A program made the position numbers and the translations under genes. Source: Leishmania donovani (taxonomy: Eukaryota > Euglenozoa > Kinetoplastea > Trypanosomatida > Trypanosomatidae). Taken from it: a DNA stretch of 64,000 nucleotides. Below the pieces are notes generated by a model that ran no database searches, had not been told where the DNA came from, and was given only the letters and a program-made list of their open reading frames with translations. The stretch is taken from contig NC_018262.1 in NCBI RefSeq assembly GCF_000227135.1, forward strand, positions 367,572 to 431,571, given 5' to 3'. Below are positions 56,102 to 64,000 of this stretch, piece by piece (position 1 is the first letter of the stretch; each line of letters opens with the position of its first letter).

Positions 56102-58612
56102 ATGTTGCACAAGTACGACAAAATCGAAGACGCCATGGCAGCGTGCGTATCCCTCGAGTACCCACTCATCGTCGCTCTGCACGACAAGCTGCCCAGCTTT
56201 CTGAATAACGCAGACGAAGCCACTCGCGGCAGCGGTGCCAGTGGTGTGGCAGGTGGACGCAGTGCTGCCGGCCTGACGTTCTCTTTTCTGCCTACCTCGC
56301 GCAGCATGGCCATGATTCAGTCCAATAGCAGCTTCTTCGCCGATGGCTCCGACTCGTGCGAAGCGTCGCACACGGCACCCGACCTCGCCGCGGCCGTGGC
56401 GAACTCCTCCCTCGGCTACCTTATGAGGCCAGCAAACCTGACGGCAGCCGCCGCGGCGAACGCGTCGTTGATGGCGCAGGCACTTGCAGATGGCGAAGAG
56501 CTCGCTCTTGTGCCGGACTTTCCGTTAGGCAGTGTGCAGGGCGGAGCTGCACAGCGTGAGGCGCTGCTCGTCACCTTCCTTGAGAGCCGCCTCGGCTCCG
56601 TCATGCTGTTGCATCTTATCGAGGCAGAGACCCCGGACTACGCCGCCTTCTCGACTGCTGTGCCGGCGGCACCGGGCATCCCTGGCACTGCACTGCCGCG
56701 TGTGCACATCTTCTTCCCGCCGAGTGCAGGCATGGCACCGGTCGTGCTGAGTGGGAGCTCGCTGACTCCGCAGAGTGTGTACAACTGCGTGCAGATGGGC
56801 CTGTTAAAGTTCAAAGTACACACCTCTCCAGCGACGGCCTCAGGCAGCACTGATGAGCTTCTCTCCTTCTTCTCGACCACTGTGGCTGCCATGAACCGCG
56901 AGTACGCGCGCGCGCGTCAGCGGGCGAATTCTGCTTCACCCATCTCCGACTCGAGCACCGCCCCGCTGCTTCAGCAGCGCCACAGCGACCCCGCCGCCAC
57001 GACGGGGACGGCGGCAGATGGTGAAAAGCCCACAACGACCGCGCCGATCGTGGCGGTGCCGGCGCAGCGGGCGAAGGGGACAAGCAGCTCGGACGCACTA
57101 GAAGCAGCGCATTTGATTCGCGTTGCAGGGCTTCCAATGTCCTTCACCACCTCTGCGACGGCAAGGGCAGCACACAAGACGATTCTCACCACCTCAAGCA
57201 TGACACTTCAGACAGTGTGGCGGGTGGTGGAGAAGCACCTTGAGTGGGCGCAGCGGGAGGTGCAACAGGCGCAGGCGGCGTCGACGTGGAACGGGGTCAC
57301 ACCGCCAAAGCCTGGGGCAAAGTTCACCTTTACGATCGAGTCGTCAGCAACGCCAGCAGAGGCGGCCGCGGTGACGGTAACGACGAGGGAGGAGGCTGCC
57401 AGGGTGCGTCTGCAAGACTACCCACGCAACACAGTGTTTCAGGTGCACTTCGACGGCGTTGCGCCGCCATCGCCGCAGCCTGCTGTACCGGCACCAGCGG
57501 CAGCAACCACATCCGCACTGCGGCCTAACCGATACATGTGCGAGGGAGACGTGTGCCGTTGGCGAGTTCCTGAAGACACCCCGGCGCCTGCTGCCGCTGC
57601 GGCCGCAGCCGCACCACCGGCGCCAAAAGCGGAATCGGCACTCTCCCCAGCCTCTGTGAGGCTCCGCTGTTCGCTCCCCAACGGTAAGACGCTGGACCTG
57701 GCGCAGCTGGACCCGTCCGTGGCCACCCTCCGCGACGACGTCCGCCCTGCCGTGGCAGACGCTCTCGGCTACGATAACTTCGTGTTTGTATGTGCCTACC
57801 CACCGAGGCGGTACAGCATCGAGACGGATGAACCGCTGCCGCTGAAGGACGTGGAGCTCGGTCGATCCAGTGCCCTGCGTGTCGTGTCGCTCGACGGTCC
57901 TACGTCCCCCGATGCGTCGAGCAGAGGGTCGCAGCCGCAGCAGCAGCCAGGGCACACAAGGCAGATGCTCGTCAACGCTGCCTCTTCCCTGATGGCAATG
58001 CTTGCCGGCGCTCTTGGCAACCAAGGTGGGGCACCAGCAGCAGCAGCAGCCCCTGCATCACCTGGCACACGTCAGTCGCAGCAGCAACGACGTACATTCA
58101 ACTCGATGGCCGAAATGCTGGCGGCGAACGAGGAGGCAGAGCGGCAGACAGCCATGGAACGCCTTCGGCAAGAGCAGGAGCAACAGGGACTCGGGCCTTC
58201 GTCCTCGTCTCGTCATCAGCCGGACGCCGAGCAGCGGGCACAGGGCAAGAAGTCCAACCGCTACTTTGGAGGCGGTTCCACCGAGTTCATCGCCGAGGAT
58301 GGTCACGACGAAGCCGGAAAGGATAGTGACGGCAAGCGCGTCGCAATGGAGGGCTTGACACCTGAGCAGCAAGAAGCCTTCCTGAGTGAGCAGCTGCGGC
58401 AACTCATGAATCGCCATCGGCGGCAGTCCGGAGAAGCAGGCAATGAGAACGAAGAGGACGCCGAGGAAGAAGACGAGGGAAGAGCGCAGAGGAGGGTGGA
58501 GGGTTATCGCGCCTTCCAGGGTCAAGGGCGACGCTTGGCTGGCGATGCACCGCCTGCGAGCGGTGACTCTTCGAATGCCGCCTCTCCCCACCCCCTGTTG
58601 CCATCCGACTAA
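56102..58612 (+). CDS. UBX-domain protein, putative p97/VCP cofactor (836 aa)
   Basis: UBX domains are ubiquitin-like folds that bind the AAA ATPase p97/VCP (Cdc48) and recruit it to ubiquitinated clients. A UBX-like domain is visible at residues about 519-598: VRLRCSLPNGKTLDLAQL, then FVFVCAYPPRRYSI and an acidic/Leu turn. An N-terminal region (about 1-250) resembles the thioredoxin-like domain of UBXN4-type proteins: a helix starting KYDKIEDAMAACVSLEYPLI, and VHIFFPPSAGMAPVVLSGSS with a following helix. A second beta-rich patch sits at about 400-460. The C-terminal third is charged and helical (MERLRQEQEQQ; EQQEAFLSEQLRQLMNRHRR), with Ala/Pro/Gln linkers. No UBA domain was seen. UBX membership is fairly clear; which human UBX protein it corresponds to is uncertain. 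Confidence 0.75.
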   Translation: MLHKYDKIEDAMAACVSLEYPLIVALHDKLPSFLNNADEATRGSGASGVAGGRSAAGLTFSFLPTSRSMAMIQSNSSFFADGSDSCEASHTAPDLAAAVANSSLGYLMRPANLTAAAAANASLMAQALADGEELALVPDFPLGSVQGGAAQREALLVTFLESRLGSVMLLHLIEAETPDYAAFSTAVPAAPGIPGTALPRVHIFFPPSAGMAPVVLSGSSLTPQSVYNCVQMGLLKFKVHTSPATASGSTDELLSFFSTTVAAMNREYARARQRANSASPISDSSTAPLLQQRHSDPAATTGTAADGEKPTTTAPIVAVPAQRAKGTSSSDALEAAHLIRVAGLPMSFTTSATARAAHKTILTTSSMTLQTVWRVVEKHLEWAQREVQQAQAASTWNGVTPPKPGAKFTFTIESSATPAEAAAVTVTTREEAARVRLQDYPRNTVFQVHFDGVAPPSPQPAVPAPAAATTSALRPNRYMCEGDVCRWRVPEDTPAPAAAAAAAAPPAPKAESALSPASVRLRCSLPNGKTLDLAQLDPSVATLRDDVRPAVADALGYDNFVFVCAYPPRRYSIETDEPLPLKDVELGRSSALRVVSLDGPTSPDASSRGSQPQQQPGHTRQMLVNAASSLMAMLAGALGNQGGAPAAAAAPASPGTRQSQQQRRTFNSMAEMLAANEEAERQTAMERLRQEQEQQGLGPSSSSRHQPDAEQRAQGKKSNRYFGGGSTEFIAEDGHDEAGKDSDGKRVAMEGLTPEQQEAFLSEQLRQLMNRHRRQSGEAGNENEEDAEEEDEGRAQRRVEGYRAFQGQGRRLAGDAPPASGDSSNAASPHPLLPSD

Positions 58613-59732
58613 GCTCTCGCGCCGGCAGCCAAGAAGTAGACGGGAGGGAAGAAGTGCAGTGAGCGGATGTGGAGTGTGGGACCTTGTACTGGTCGTTCGT
58701 CTTTCTCTGCGTGTTATAACTATCATGCATGTGTGTGGGCGTATGCTCGTGTGTGTGTGTGTGTGTGTTCATGTGTTGCCGAGGCCGGCATTTGGTGGGA
58801 GGCGAGGGAAAGGGGCTAAGGCGACACCGCCGCTCTCCAGCACCTCTCTCCTTCCTATCTCGTTGCCTTTTCTTTTTCTCTCTCTCTCTTTGCTTTGCAT
58901 TTCTGTCGCGAGCGTGGCGTTGCGTGTCCCCTACGCAGATTTCACGTGTTCCTCCACCCCTCCCTCCCCTGTGCTCTGATGCGGAAAAAAAAACAAGAAA
59001 ATGGAGATCCGATCGCATGGTGTCCATTTCATCTTCGCACCCGTCCTCTCTGGAAGACGTGACGACGCAGCACAGCAGGTCTTCCCTGCCTGTGTGTGTG
59101 TGTGTGTGTGTATGTGCTTGTATGCGCGCGTGTGTGTGTGACGCACACGCCGCCCTCCCTCCCTCTTCTCTTCGCTATTGCCCCTCTGCGTAATGACAGC
59201 TTGCGAGAGGTGGAAAGCGAAAGTGAGGGGTGTTAAAGCGGAAATGAACTGGTGCCTCCTCGCGAGAGAGGGCTAGAGAGAGCCGGAGCCAGCCAACGGA
59301 AACAAGGAGCACACATGCACACGTCCACACACGCGACGAAGGCAGAATGCCTGCGGAGCAGATGTGGGCTGGTGGGTCTGTGCTGTGCGTGTATGCACGT
59401 GGTTGGCCTGCCTCTCACATGATCGTTGCTCGACTTTCTTCCTCGCCCCCCTCTCCCTCCTGGCTCGGTGTGTCCTAGTTTTATTCCGCGCAGAACCGTC
59501 ATCCCTGCCGACTCTCTGTGAAGGGGGGGAGGAGCTGCTCAACGACTCTCCGACGTGTTGCACAAGGGCCGTCTGCCGCCCCGCCTTCCCCTTTTCTCCC
59601 GTCGCGTCCTCCTTCCGCCTCTTTCCTGAACCCTGCCGTCAGCCAGAACACAAGAGAGAAGTAGCGGTGTCGCGGCACATCTGCAACGTGCAGTGCGCAT
59701 CACTAATACACATCCATCAAGCAGTGTCCATA
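58613..59732. other. Spacer, 1120 bases: UTRs
   Basis: No supported gene. TG runs lie at about 58750-58768 and 59092-59111. Pyrimidine-rich sequence leads to the acceptor at 59641-59642. Confidence 0.6.
59641..59642 (+). promoter_or_regulatory. Predicted spliced-leader acceptor for CK1.1
   Basis: A pyrimidine tract at about 59605-59627 is followed by CTGCCGTCAG. No ATG occurs before 59733, giving a 90-nt 5' UTR. Confidence 0.5.
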
Positions 59733-60725
59733 ATGGAGTGGAAGAGCAAGATGTCAAGCACACTAGAGAACTGCCTGGTGCAGGGCGGCCGCTTCCGCGT
59801 CGGCCGCCGCATCGGCGGCGGCTCCTTCGGCGAGATCTTCCTGGGAGTGGACACCCAAACCGGTGAAGCGGTGGCCATTAAGGTGGAGCGCTCAAAGGCG
59901 GTCCATCCGCAGCTGTTTTCAGAATCGCGGTACTACACCCTTCTGAGCCAAGGCCGTGGCGCGGCTTACATGCCAACCATCTTCGGATACTCCTCCGAGT
60001 GCGAGTTCAACGTGATGGCGATGGAGCTGATGGGCTTCTCACTGGAAGACCTGCATGAAAAGTGCGGCAACCGCTTTTCGCTCAAGACGACGCTGATGCT
60101 GGCGGACCAGATTCTGTGGCTCATCGAGCTCGTGCACTCTCACAGCATTCTGCACCGCGACATCAAGCCCGACAACTTCATCATGGGGCGTGGGAAAAAG
60201 GCGCACCACGTGCACATCATCGACTTTGGGCTGGCGAAGAAGTATCGTGACTCGCAGACAAATATGCACATCCCATACAAGGAAGGCAAGAGCCTGACAG
60301 GCACGGCCCGCTACTGTAGTATCAACACACACCTCGGCGCTGAGCAGAGTCGCCGTGACGACATGGAGGGCATCGCCTACCTCCTCATCTACTTCCTTCG
60401 GGGATCGCTGCCATGGCAGGGCTTGAAGACGGCAACGAAGGAACAGAAGTACGGCTTAATCGCGCACGTGAAGATGAGCACCTCCGTCGAGTCGCTCTGC
60501 AAAGGGCTTCCCATCGAGTTCGCATCATTCCTGAATTACTCGCGTGCGCTGCGCTTCGAGGACCGCCCTGACTACGGCTATCTCCGTTCTATGTTTCGCC
60601 GACTCTTCGAGCGAGAGGGCTACCAGGAAGACTATGTCTATGATTGGACGGTGCGCAGCATGTATGAGACGCTCACGGCGCGACAGCGCAAGAATGCAGC
60701 GAAGCGCGGAAAGAAACAGAAGTAG
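59733..60725 (+). CDS. CK1.1: Casein kinase 1 isoform 1
   Basis: This 330-residue protein is a complete CK1-family Ser/Thr kinase. It shows the glycine loop [13 protein letters not shown] (residues 26-38), the ATP-binding Lys in VAIKVER (K50), the catalytic loop HRDIKPDN (141-148), [10 protein letters not shown] and the CK1 signature [15 protein letters not shown]. It ends shortly after the kinase domain with a basic tail ([11 protein letters not shown]), without the long C-terminal extension of many CK1 proteins. The first ATG gives [12 protein letters not shown]; a second ATG at 59751 would shorten it by six residues. It lies directly upstream of CK1.2, its tandem paralogue. Several stretches, including silent sites, are identical between the two genes. 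A reverse-oriented SIDER2 lies in the following spacer. Confidence 0.95.
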   Translation: MEWKSKMSSTLENCLVQGGRFRVGRRIGGGSFGEIFLGVDTQTGEAVAIKVERSKAVHPQLFSESRYYTLLSQGRGAAYMPTIFGYSSECEFNVMAMELMGFSLEDLHEKCGNRFSLKTTLMLADQILWLIELVHSHSILHRDIKPDNFIMGRGKKAHHVHIIDFGLAKKYRDSQTNMHIPYKEGKSLTGTARYCSINTHLGAEQSRRDDMEGIAYLLIYFLRGSLPWQGLKTATKEQKYGLIAHVKMSTSVESLCKGLPIEFASFLNYSRALRFEDRPDYGYLRSMFRRLFEREGYQEDYVYDWTVRSMYETLTARQRKNAAKRGKKQK

Positions 60726-61704
60726 TGTGCATGTGCCTGCGTGTATGTCTGTGTTCGTTAATGGATAGGCTTGTTAGTGAATAGGCGAAGTGACCCAGGG
60801 AGAGTGATATGCCGACGTTATCGATATCTTCTTTTGTAGCGAAAAAGAGGGAGGTATCTTATATGGGTGTACACGCGTGTGTTGTTCTACGGAATCATCA
60901 GTGTAGATCATATACGCCACCACCTCCGTTCCCTCTCTGCTCTCTCTCGCTCATGCATAGCTCACATGCTCCTGTGCGTACACGCAAACGCACATCCCAC
61001 TCGACGGAGTTGCCGAGGGCGCCCGACCATTCATAACGTGGTGGACACCGACAAACACTCTCAACCTCTCTCTCTGACGCCCTGCCTAGTTCTTTGCCTC
61101 CTCGTCATACCCCAAGCTTGCACGTCCTCTTTTCTCTCCCCGCAGCTTCGCACCTCTTCTCGGGCGCGCCCCGGAGCGCCTCCAAAACAAAGGCGCGCAG
61201 CTCCGGCGTCGAAGGAAAGCGTGGGGGTAGATAGACGAGGAAGGTGTACGAGAATGCGATCGGACGATGGAGAGAGAGAGAGCGTTAGCGTTCTGCCGCG
61301 CGCAACCGGTGCGGCGACGTTGTTGTTGTGGGGCATTGCTCCCTTCCTCGTCTTCTCTTTCCCTGTTCTCTTTTCCATTCGTTCCCACGTGTGCACCGTG
61401 AGGCTCACGTCTGCGGGTGCGCGTGACGGGGTGTTAGAGTGGCTGGCTTGTGTGCGTCTCTATCTTTTTTTTCTTTTCGTTGTTTTGTTGCTTTTGCCGC
61501 CCTTCCCTTTATTTTGCAGTAGTTGCTTTGGTTGGAAGGAGGTCCCGAAACGCTGCTCGTTTTATCCGTATGTCTGCCTCGGCGTGTCCCGCGCCGGTGT
61601 CTGGCACACCTCACGCCATTATGCGCTCCGCTGCTCCATAAGGTGCATGTAGCATTGCGCTCACGCGCTCCTTCCCATCACTCTTCCTCATCACTTAGGT
61701 GTTT

Positions 61705-62400
61705 TGTTCTCCCTTCTTGTTTTCTTCTCACATGCCCAGCATGTGCGCCGCGGCGCGCCTCGTTTCTGCTCGCGTGCATTCTCTACTGTAAAACATGAGT
61801 CCGACGCCACTCTACTCTGCTGCCCCCGGCCCTGCCACAGGGTCCATTTCACCTGGTGCGAAGCAGCCGGAGACACAAGCCCGTACAGCAGTGCGCCGGC
61901 CCAGCCATCGGAGAACGGCCTCTGGCCCAAATGCTGCCCCCTCAGGGTGCCGCTCAGGGCTCCCCGCACCAGCAGGCAGTGTGACGGCCGGGGGTGGGAT
62001 ACGCTCGAGCCACGCTGACGCTTCGCCCATCATGTGGATGGCACAGGCGTGTTCGCTGTGGCAGGTCGCTCCGACGCCACGCCGTCCAGGGCCTGACCAG
62101 CCGACATCAGCAGCAATGAATCGCACTGGCCTCCCCTCACCCCCCCCCCCCTTCGGGGGCTGTGCCCTGACACCTCCCNNNNNNNNNNNNNNNNNNNNNN
62201 NNNNNNNNNNNNNNNNNNNNNNNNNNNNNNNNNNNNNNNNNNNNNNNNNNNNNNNNNNNNNNNNNNNNNNNNNNNNNCTTTGGGTTGTAGGTGCTTGACC
62301 CTGTCACCGCCGGAGGTGCTTCGGCATTGGCAGGGATAAGGGGGAGGGGTCGCTTGGCGTCCCCACACACAGAGTGAGGGCGCTGGACCCTGTGATGTCA
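61705..62400 (-). mobile_element. SIDER2-type retroposon, reverse orientation, with internal gap
   Basis: Read on the - strand, it starts near 62400 with GGGTCCAGCGCCCTCACTCT, passes CCCCTCCCCCTTATCCC, then the assembly gap, then a body nearly identical to the 50404-50872 copy. It ends with a 3' block like the 20.1-kb copy (GTGGCGTCGGACTC, then GCACATGCTG and an A/G-rich tail near 61705). It is the most complete of the three copies. It lies antisense in the probable 3' UTR of CK1.1. Ends are approximate. Confidence 0.85.
62179..62277. other. Assembly gap (99 N)
   Basis: Exactly 99 N inside the SIDER2 element, close to a run of C on the + strand. It lies at a place where this copy carries sequence missing from the 50.4-kb copy. 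Confidence 0.99.
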
Positions 62401-63309
62401 CGCTGGGGTAGTCCTCGTCGTCGGGAGTTGTGATGCTTTATGCTAAAAAGAAAAGGACAAAGCGAAAACAAAACAACGGGAGTAGCAGAAACTCAACATG
62501 CCGCCACTCCCCCCTCCTCCTGCCCAATCTCCAACGGACGTGATGTGGCCATCCAGCAAGAGCGAGGGAAGGGTCGCCACGACCAGCACTTGCGCCCTCC
62601 TGCTTCCTTGTCTGATACGTGCTCGTTTATAGTACCGAATCTTCCCTAAGTGGCGTCGAGGGCATCGCTTTCCATCGCGGACTCCACCGCCCGTGTCTCG
62701 CGGCTCCAACTCCAAACCTTCTCCTCATGTCGCCCATCATCCAGCTTTTCGGCTCGCTACCCCCTACCTCCCTTCACAACAAACGTAGTTTCTTTACTGA
62801 GCCTTCTCCTGTTCAGAAAAAGCACACAGAACAATAAAAAGCCGTTCTTGTTGTTGGTACAGCTCGCTTGTTGTCACCCGCTGAGCTCCCCTCCCCCTCC
62901 ACTATCTTCCCTTTTTTACGTGTTGGCGTGGTCAGGCACACATACGCAAGCAGGCAAACAAGGGGAAACAAAAATAAAAAGCAAACAAAAAAACACCAAC
63001 GGATCAGTGCAAGCAGCGACTTCGTTTCTGTGGCACACCCGCTCCCTCCACCTCGCCTTCGTCTTTTTTTTTGTGCGTGCCGCTCTAGCTGTGGGTGCAT
63101 CTCTCTCTCTCTCTCGGCATTGGCAAGCACTTTATCGAGGCACAAACACGCAGATAGAGAGGCACAGTCATCGACACACGCCCACAAGAGCATCGCGCGC
63201 AGGGATACGCGCTGTTTCATAGCAGAGAGGGCCGCAGGAAAGAAAAGATTGACTCACGCTATAGCGGGCGTTTCGCTCTCCTATTCTCTCTTGCCCGTGC
63301 GCCCACCTG

Positions 63310-63311
63310 AG
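63310..63311 (+). promoter_or_regulatory. Predicted spliced-leader acceptor for CK1.2
   Basis: A pyrimidine-rich stretch at 63269-63298 is followed by CCCACCTGAG, with AG at 63310-63311. The predicted 5' UTR is 51 nt, with no ATG before 63363. Confidence 0.5.
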
Positions 63312-63362
63312 CGTAGAAGCGCACAGCGACGCACACACGAGCAAGCGCTTTGCAGCTCAAAC

Positions 63363-64000
63363 ATGAACGTGGAACTGCGCGTCGGCAACCGCTACCGGAT
63401 CGGTCAGAAGATCGGCTCCGGCTCCTTCGGTGAGATCTTCCGCGGCACGAACATTCAGACGGGAGACCCAGTCGCCATCAAGCTCGAGCAGGTGAAGACG
63501 CGCCACCCGCAGCTCACGTATGAGTCGCGCTTCTATCGCATTCTCGGCAGCGGCGGCGGCGCCGTCGGCATCCCCATGATGTTCTACCACGGCGTCGAGG
63601 GTGAGTTCAACGTGATGGTGATTGAGCTGCTCGGCCCCTCGCTGGAAGACCTCTTTTCCTTTTGCGGTCGCCGCCTTTCGCTGAAGACGACGCTGATGCT
63701 GGCGGACCAGATGATCAGCCGCATCGAGTTTGTGCATAGCAAGAGCGTTCTGCACCGCGACATCAAGCCCGACAATTTCCTCATGGGCACCGGAAAGAAG
63801 GGCCACCACGTGTACATCATCGACTTTGGGCTGGCGAAGAAGTATCGTGACCCCCGCACGCACGCCCACATCCCATACAAGGAAGGCAAGAGCCTGACAG
63901 GCACGGCCCGCTACTGTAGTATCAACACACACATGGGCGTGGAGCAGGGCCGCCGTGACGACATGGAGGGCATCGGCTACATCCTCATGTACTTCCTTCG
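63363..64000 (+). CDS. CK1.2: Casein kinase 1 isoform 2, cut by the window end
   Basis: The first 212 complete codons are present. The N-terminus [20 protein letters not shown] matches what I know of Leishmania CK1.2, the major CK1, which is also released from the parasite and acts on host proteins. The window includes the glycine loop, K40 in [16 protein letters not shown] (131-139), [13 protein letters not shown] and [15 protein letters not shown]. The rest of the kinase domain and the tail lie beyond position 64000. Compared with CK1.1, residues around 170-190 are encoded by almost identical DNA. No stop or frameshift is seen in the available part. Confidence 0.95.
   Translation, partial: MNVELRVGNRYRIGQKIGSGSFGEIFRGTNIQTGDPVAIKLEQVKTRHPQLTYESRFYRILGSGGGAVGIPMMFYHGVEGEFNVMVIELLGPSLEDLFSFCGRRLSLKTTLMLADQMISRIEFVHSKSVLHRDIKPDNFLMGTGKKGHHVYIIDFGLAKKYRDPRTHAHIPYKEGKSLTGTARYCSINTHMGVEQGRRDDMEGIGYILMYFL

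Larger units (their letters stand above)
60726..63362. other. Spacer, 2637 bases, with a reverse SIDER2 and an assembly gap
   Basis: No gene seen outside the retroposon. The right part (62450-63360) is leader-like, with A-rich and pyrimidine-rich tracts and a CTCTCT run near 63103, and ends with the CK1.2 acceptor. Confidence 0.6.

Overview
The window looks like a stretch of a Leishmania chromosome. It is G+C-rich, all credible genes lie on the + strand without visible introns, and the spacers are full of pyrimidine tracts followed by AG (spliced-leader acceptor signals), (TG)n/(CA)n/(TA)n repeats and SIDER2-type degenerate retroposons. The gene content (NADH-dependent fumarate reductase at one end, aldose 1-epimerase pair, then the casein kinase 1 pair CK1.1/CK1.2 at the other) matches what I remember of L. 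major chromosome 35. The species was not determined. The whole window reads as part of one directional polycistronic unit; no strand switch, tRNA, rRNA or CRISPR was seen.

Layout. 0.1-3.9 kb: a three-domain NADH-fumarate reductase with an ApbE flavin-transferase domain. 4.6-10.4 kb: a membrane protein of unknown role, a GPC1-family glycerophosphocholine acyltransferase and a TAN1/THUMPD1-type tRNA acetylation adaptor. 10.4-11.2 kb: a G-rich spacer broken by a 99-N assembly gap. 11.2-17.2 kb: two unrecognised proteins in unusually A+T-rich DNA, a possible 57-residue ORF, and a twin-CX9C protein resembling the MICOS subunit Mic19. 18.5-32.7 kb: a coiled-coil protein, a SIDER2 element, a very long F-box protein and a long unrecognised protein. 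33.6-38.4 kb: a possible small myristoylated protein and two proteins that look mitochondrial, each with a C-terminal membrane helix. 39.7-46.9 kb: a PSP1-domain/RGG protein, the longest spacer, and a putative mitochondrial protein with a JmjC-like motif. 48.2-53.7 kb: two aldose 1-epimerase paralogues. 56.1-64.0 kb: a UBX-domain protein, CK1.1 and the first 638 bases of CK1.2, with a gap-containing SIDER2 between the kinases.

In this group of organisms neighbouring genes are co-transcribed but seldom functionally linked, so adjacency says little about function. The most interesting signals are in the two tandem paralogue pairs. The aldose 1-epimerase copies share a 374-bp block with one mismatch although they are clearly diverged on both sides, which suggests gene conversion. 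The downstream copy keeps the catalytic glutamate and ends in SKM, a glycosomal targeting signal. The upstream copy has glycine at that position and no such signal, so it is probably a pseudoenzyme. Two nearly identical SIDER2 copies in opposite orientation flank the downstream epimerase, the UBX gene and CK1.1.

Start codons were set at the first in-frame ATG downstream of a plausible splice acceptor. Several reading frames stay open upstream of these ATGs, but only through low-complexity leader sequence.
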